Below are positions 62,224 to 64,000 of a DNA stretch of 64,000 bases, piece after piece. The DNA comes from Paraburkholderia sp. UYCP14C (lineage in GTDB: Bacteria; Pseudomonadota; Gammaproteobacteria; Burkholderiales; Burkholderiaceae), in assembly GCF_004197395.1 (NCBI RefSeq), contig NZ_SELS01000017.1, positions 99,034 to 163,033 of the forward strand. The letters are read 5' to 3'. A model generated the notes under the pieces. The model searched no databases, was not told the DNA's origin, and saw nothing but the letters and a program-made list of their open reading frames with translations. The first letter of the stretch is position 1; every line of letters begins with the position of its first letter. The position numbers and the translations under genes were made by a program.

Positions 62224-63384
62224 ATGATCACTTACTACGAGCTGGGCGGCGGCAAACGGCTCTGCGACATCGTCTTCGCTGGCAGCCACGACGCGGGCAT
62301 CACGAGCGGCAACGCCAACGTCCAGACCCAGAACCTCGACATCTTTGCGCAGGCACAGGCCGGTGTGCGCCTATTCGACCTGCGGATCGCGGCAACCAAG
62401 AGTTCGACTATGTCTTCCTCGCCCGTGATGCTGAAGGCCTTCCATGCCGACCCGAAGGTGATGCGCCAGAAGGAGAAGAAGGACAAGATCATCTTCGACC
62501 TGGCCGGGAGAAAGGCCGACGTCACGACGACCAAGCTGCCGCTGGAAGGCGGGTTCGGCATGCGGCTCGTGAACATGCTGGAACAGGCGAAGGAGTTCGT
62601 CAAATACAACACCAGCGAATTCCTGCTCCTGAAGTTCGACAAATGCACGAACTGGACCATCATCGCCGAGATCTGCGTGAGGGAGCTCGGCGGCGCTCTC
62701 TTTACGGGCACGGGCAGCCTCAACGAGAAGACGCTCGACCAACTGATGAAGCACGTCGTCGTGCTCTTCACCGAGAAGGGCATCGACGAAGTCGGCGGCC
62801 AGTGCTACATTTCGTCGACCGGGATCTGGGGTTGCAAGCGTCTTGCGGACGGCACCGGCTACAACAGCGGCTACGACGGCCTGCAATACGTCGGCAAGGG
62901 CGGCACGGACGCGTTCAATGGCGACAGCGACATGGGCAAGATCGCGTCCAACATCGAGACGCAAGGTAAGCTGATGCGGATCGGCGCCCGCAACTCCGAC
63001 CCCGAGGTGATGGGGATGATGTACTGGACGACTACCGGCCTGAAGCGGAGCATCCGTGAGCGCAACGCGACCATGTGGGGGCCGGATAACCGTCCGACCC
63101 TGCTCACAGAGCTGTGGATGGACGGCTTCGGCGAGGCGATCGAATCGCGGCTGCCGACCTACATCGCGTCGACCGACTACGCGAACGGTATCGCGCTGAA
63201 GGTCTTCATGCCCAACATCGTCATGATCGATTTCGCCGATATCGACAAGGGCAAGTTCATCTTCGAATTGAATACGAAGGCGAGCACGGAGCTCACTCAG
63301 ACCGCACGCAAGATTGACCAGGCGCACCAACTGGCGCAGGGGCAGGGCGGCGTCCGGCGCAAGCAGCGGCCCGCTCTGTACTGA
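62224..63384 (+). CDS. PI-PLC-like phosphodiesterase (phosphatidylinositol-specific phospholipase C X-like)
   Basis: 386 residues from ATG 62224 with GGAGGT nine bases upstream. The N-terminal half shows the PLC-X pattern: AGSHDAGITSGN with catalytic H22 and D23, GVRLFDLRIA with R54, and a second His (H74 in KAFHAD), matching the His-Asp-Arg-His layout of bacterial PI-PLCs. No signal peptide, so it is either cytosolic or exported by a specialised system. The second half (residues 210-386) is unrecognised. It is bracketed by the two long repeats. A lipase effector is one reading; the sequence does not show an export route. Confidence 0.65.
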   Translation: MITYYELGGGKRLCDIVFAGSHDAGITSGNANVQTQNLDIFAQAQAGVRLFDLRIAATKSSTMSSSPVMLKAFHADPKVMRQKEKKDKIIFDLAGRKADVTTTKLPLEGGFGMRLVNMLEQAKEFVKYNTSEFLLLKFDKCTNWTIIAEICVRELGGALFTGTGSLNEKTLDQLMKHVVVLFTEKGIDEVGGQCYISSTGIWGCKRLADGTGYNSGYDGLQYVGKGGTDAFNGDSDMGKIASNIETQGKLMRIGARNSDPEVMGMMYWTTTGLKRSIRERNATMWGPDNRPTLLTELWMDGFGEAIESRLPTYIASTDYANGIALKVFMPNIVMIDFADIDKGKFIFELNTKASTELTQTARKIDQAHQLAQGQGGVRRKQRPALY

Positions 63385-64000
63385 GTTCCTCCAGCAGATT
63401 TGGGCTCGAACCAGCACACCTCTTTGCCGCTTCCAGAGATGTCACGTTCCTCATCTTTTTGTCGGACCGTCACGGATTGCGAATGCTGCCGCTTCAGTAC
63501 GATTGGCGGAATTGGTCTGGGCCAGAATGGCCCGAATGTGGTGGCACCGTGTTCGGACTCAGGAAGAGCCGCAGTCGCACAAGCTAGGCTCCGTCGCCCA
63601 GTCGCAATACTGTGGCGCCGATCGCACTTACTCGGCGCCCTGCGGAAGACGTAGGGCGCCAGAGTAATCGCAACGGTCCACGCTGAAAATCAACGACTTG
63701 CGTGCAGTCGCTTGACAGGTGCCCGGGCGGTTGCGTCAGAGTTCGTGCGACTCGCCTACTTTCGCGCCAAATTTGTAGCATTTCACTCAACGCGATTGGC
63801 CGTAGCCGACCCATCGCAGACGGTCGGATCGTCGCCGTTCCAACGACAGGTATCAAAGTGGAACGGCCATCGCGAGCCTTCATCTTTGGGCTCGTCTTCG
63901 GCCTTATGGAAAGCTTTGCATAAGGCCGATTATGCAAAGTCGTCGATTATGGATAGCAATGGTTTTGGCAGCGGGGACAGTCCGATGGGCACAGGGTGTG
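63385..64000. other. 616-bp terminal region containing repeat copy 2, no gene recognised
   Basis: After the PI-PLC-like stop codon no supported frame occurs to the window end. Short frames across the repeat resemble each other in the two copies only because the DNA is repeated. The window may end inside a mobile or intergenic region. Confidence 0.45.
63572..63805. repeat. Copy 2 of the structured direct repeat, with a long hairpin
   Basis: Same orientation and block order as 61456-61697. At 63628-63667 TTACTC.GGCGCCC and GGGCGCCAGAGTAA form a near-perfect dyad around GGAAGAC. Copies differ at many positions, so the duplication is old or the elements arrived separately. Confidence 0.65.

Noticed and set aside
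61841-62231. Short minus-strand frames before the PI-PLC-like gene
   Set aside because: No homology, no ribosome-binding site, and biased composition typical of noncoding GC-rich DNA.
1-64000. CRISPR arrays, rRNA genes and intact insertion sequences
   Set aside because: I saw no regularly spaced repeats, rRNA signatures or transposase genes anywhere in the window.

Overview
The window is high-GC DNA with the gene content and codon use of a Burkholderiales bacterium. A Paraburkholderia, Burkholderia or Caballeronia-like genome is the best guess: densely packed LysR regulators, DUF4148 and DUF6356 proteins, a tannase-like esterase and a type VI secretion (T6SS) accessory cluster all point there. 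This is inference from gene content. No 16S rRNA gene is present and nothing was searched.

Region 1 (1-10.6 kb) looks like the edge of a T6SS locus. It holds the tail of a TagF-like gene, an OmpA-domain protein, an exported HExxH peptidase, a small HNH/NS_2-like nuclease, an exported FecR-domain protein, a haem-binding HAMP membrane protein and a PpkA-like Ser/Thr kinase. After an SDR dehydrogenase comes a modular peptidoglycan-hydrolase effector (M23-like module, SH3-like modules, lambda-endolysin-type C-terminus). It overlaps by 4 bp an AT-rich exported protein that is a candidate immunity protein. A degraded integrase tail closes this segment.

Region 2 (10.6-26.1 kb) is metabolic and regulatory. 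It contains a tannase/feruloyl esterase, a membrane sensor domain cut off from its usual cyclase, a catabolic operon (ketopantoate-reductase-like, VOC, MaoC, CaiB CoA-transferase, AroE, AroQ) followed by its likely LysR regulator, a PAS-GGDEF-EAL protein, a metallophosphoesterase, an Nramp-type transporter and a class II glutamine amidotransferase.

Region 3 (26.3-39.4 kb) is a respiratory nitrate reductase operon narGHJI with a parvulin PPIase and a NarK transporter. It is followed by a SagB-type oxidoreductase, a lipoprotein with a methyltransferase fold, tRNA-Gln(TTG), a sulfonate-binding-protein relic and a chemoreceptor.

Region 4 (39.4-51.2 kb) has a 932-residue fusion (2Fe-2S ferredoxin, FAD/NAD reductase, GntR-type FCD ligand domain, cytochrome P450) facing a convergent AraC regulator. 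A conserved 40-bp element lies upstream of both. Next come a class V aminotransferase divergent from a LysR gene, and an operon for an alpha/beta hydrolase, LeuC/LeuD paralogues and DctA, divergent from another LysR gene.

Region 5 (51.2-64 kb) is more accessory. It holds a permuted papain/NlpC-like protein, an MBL hydrolase, a xylose-dehydrogenase-like SDR beside an ABC-permease relic, an orphan MlaC, and a metC plus cystine-type ABC importer operon. Two unusual orphan genes follow (an unknown protein with an HGEFTH motif and a PI-PLC-like protein). Two diverged copies of a roughly 240-bp structured repeat bracket the PI-PLC-like gene.
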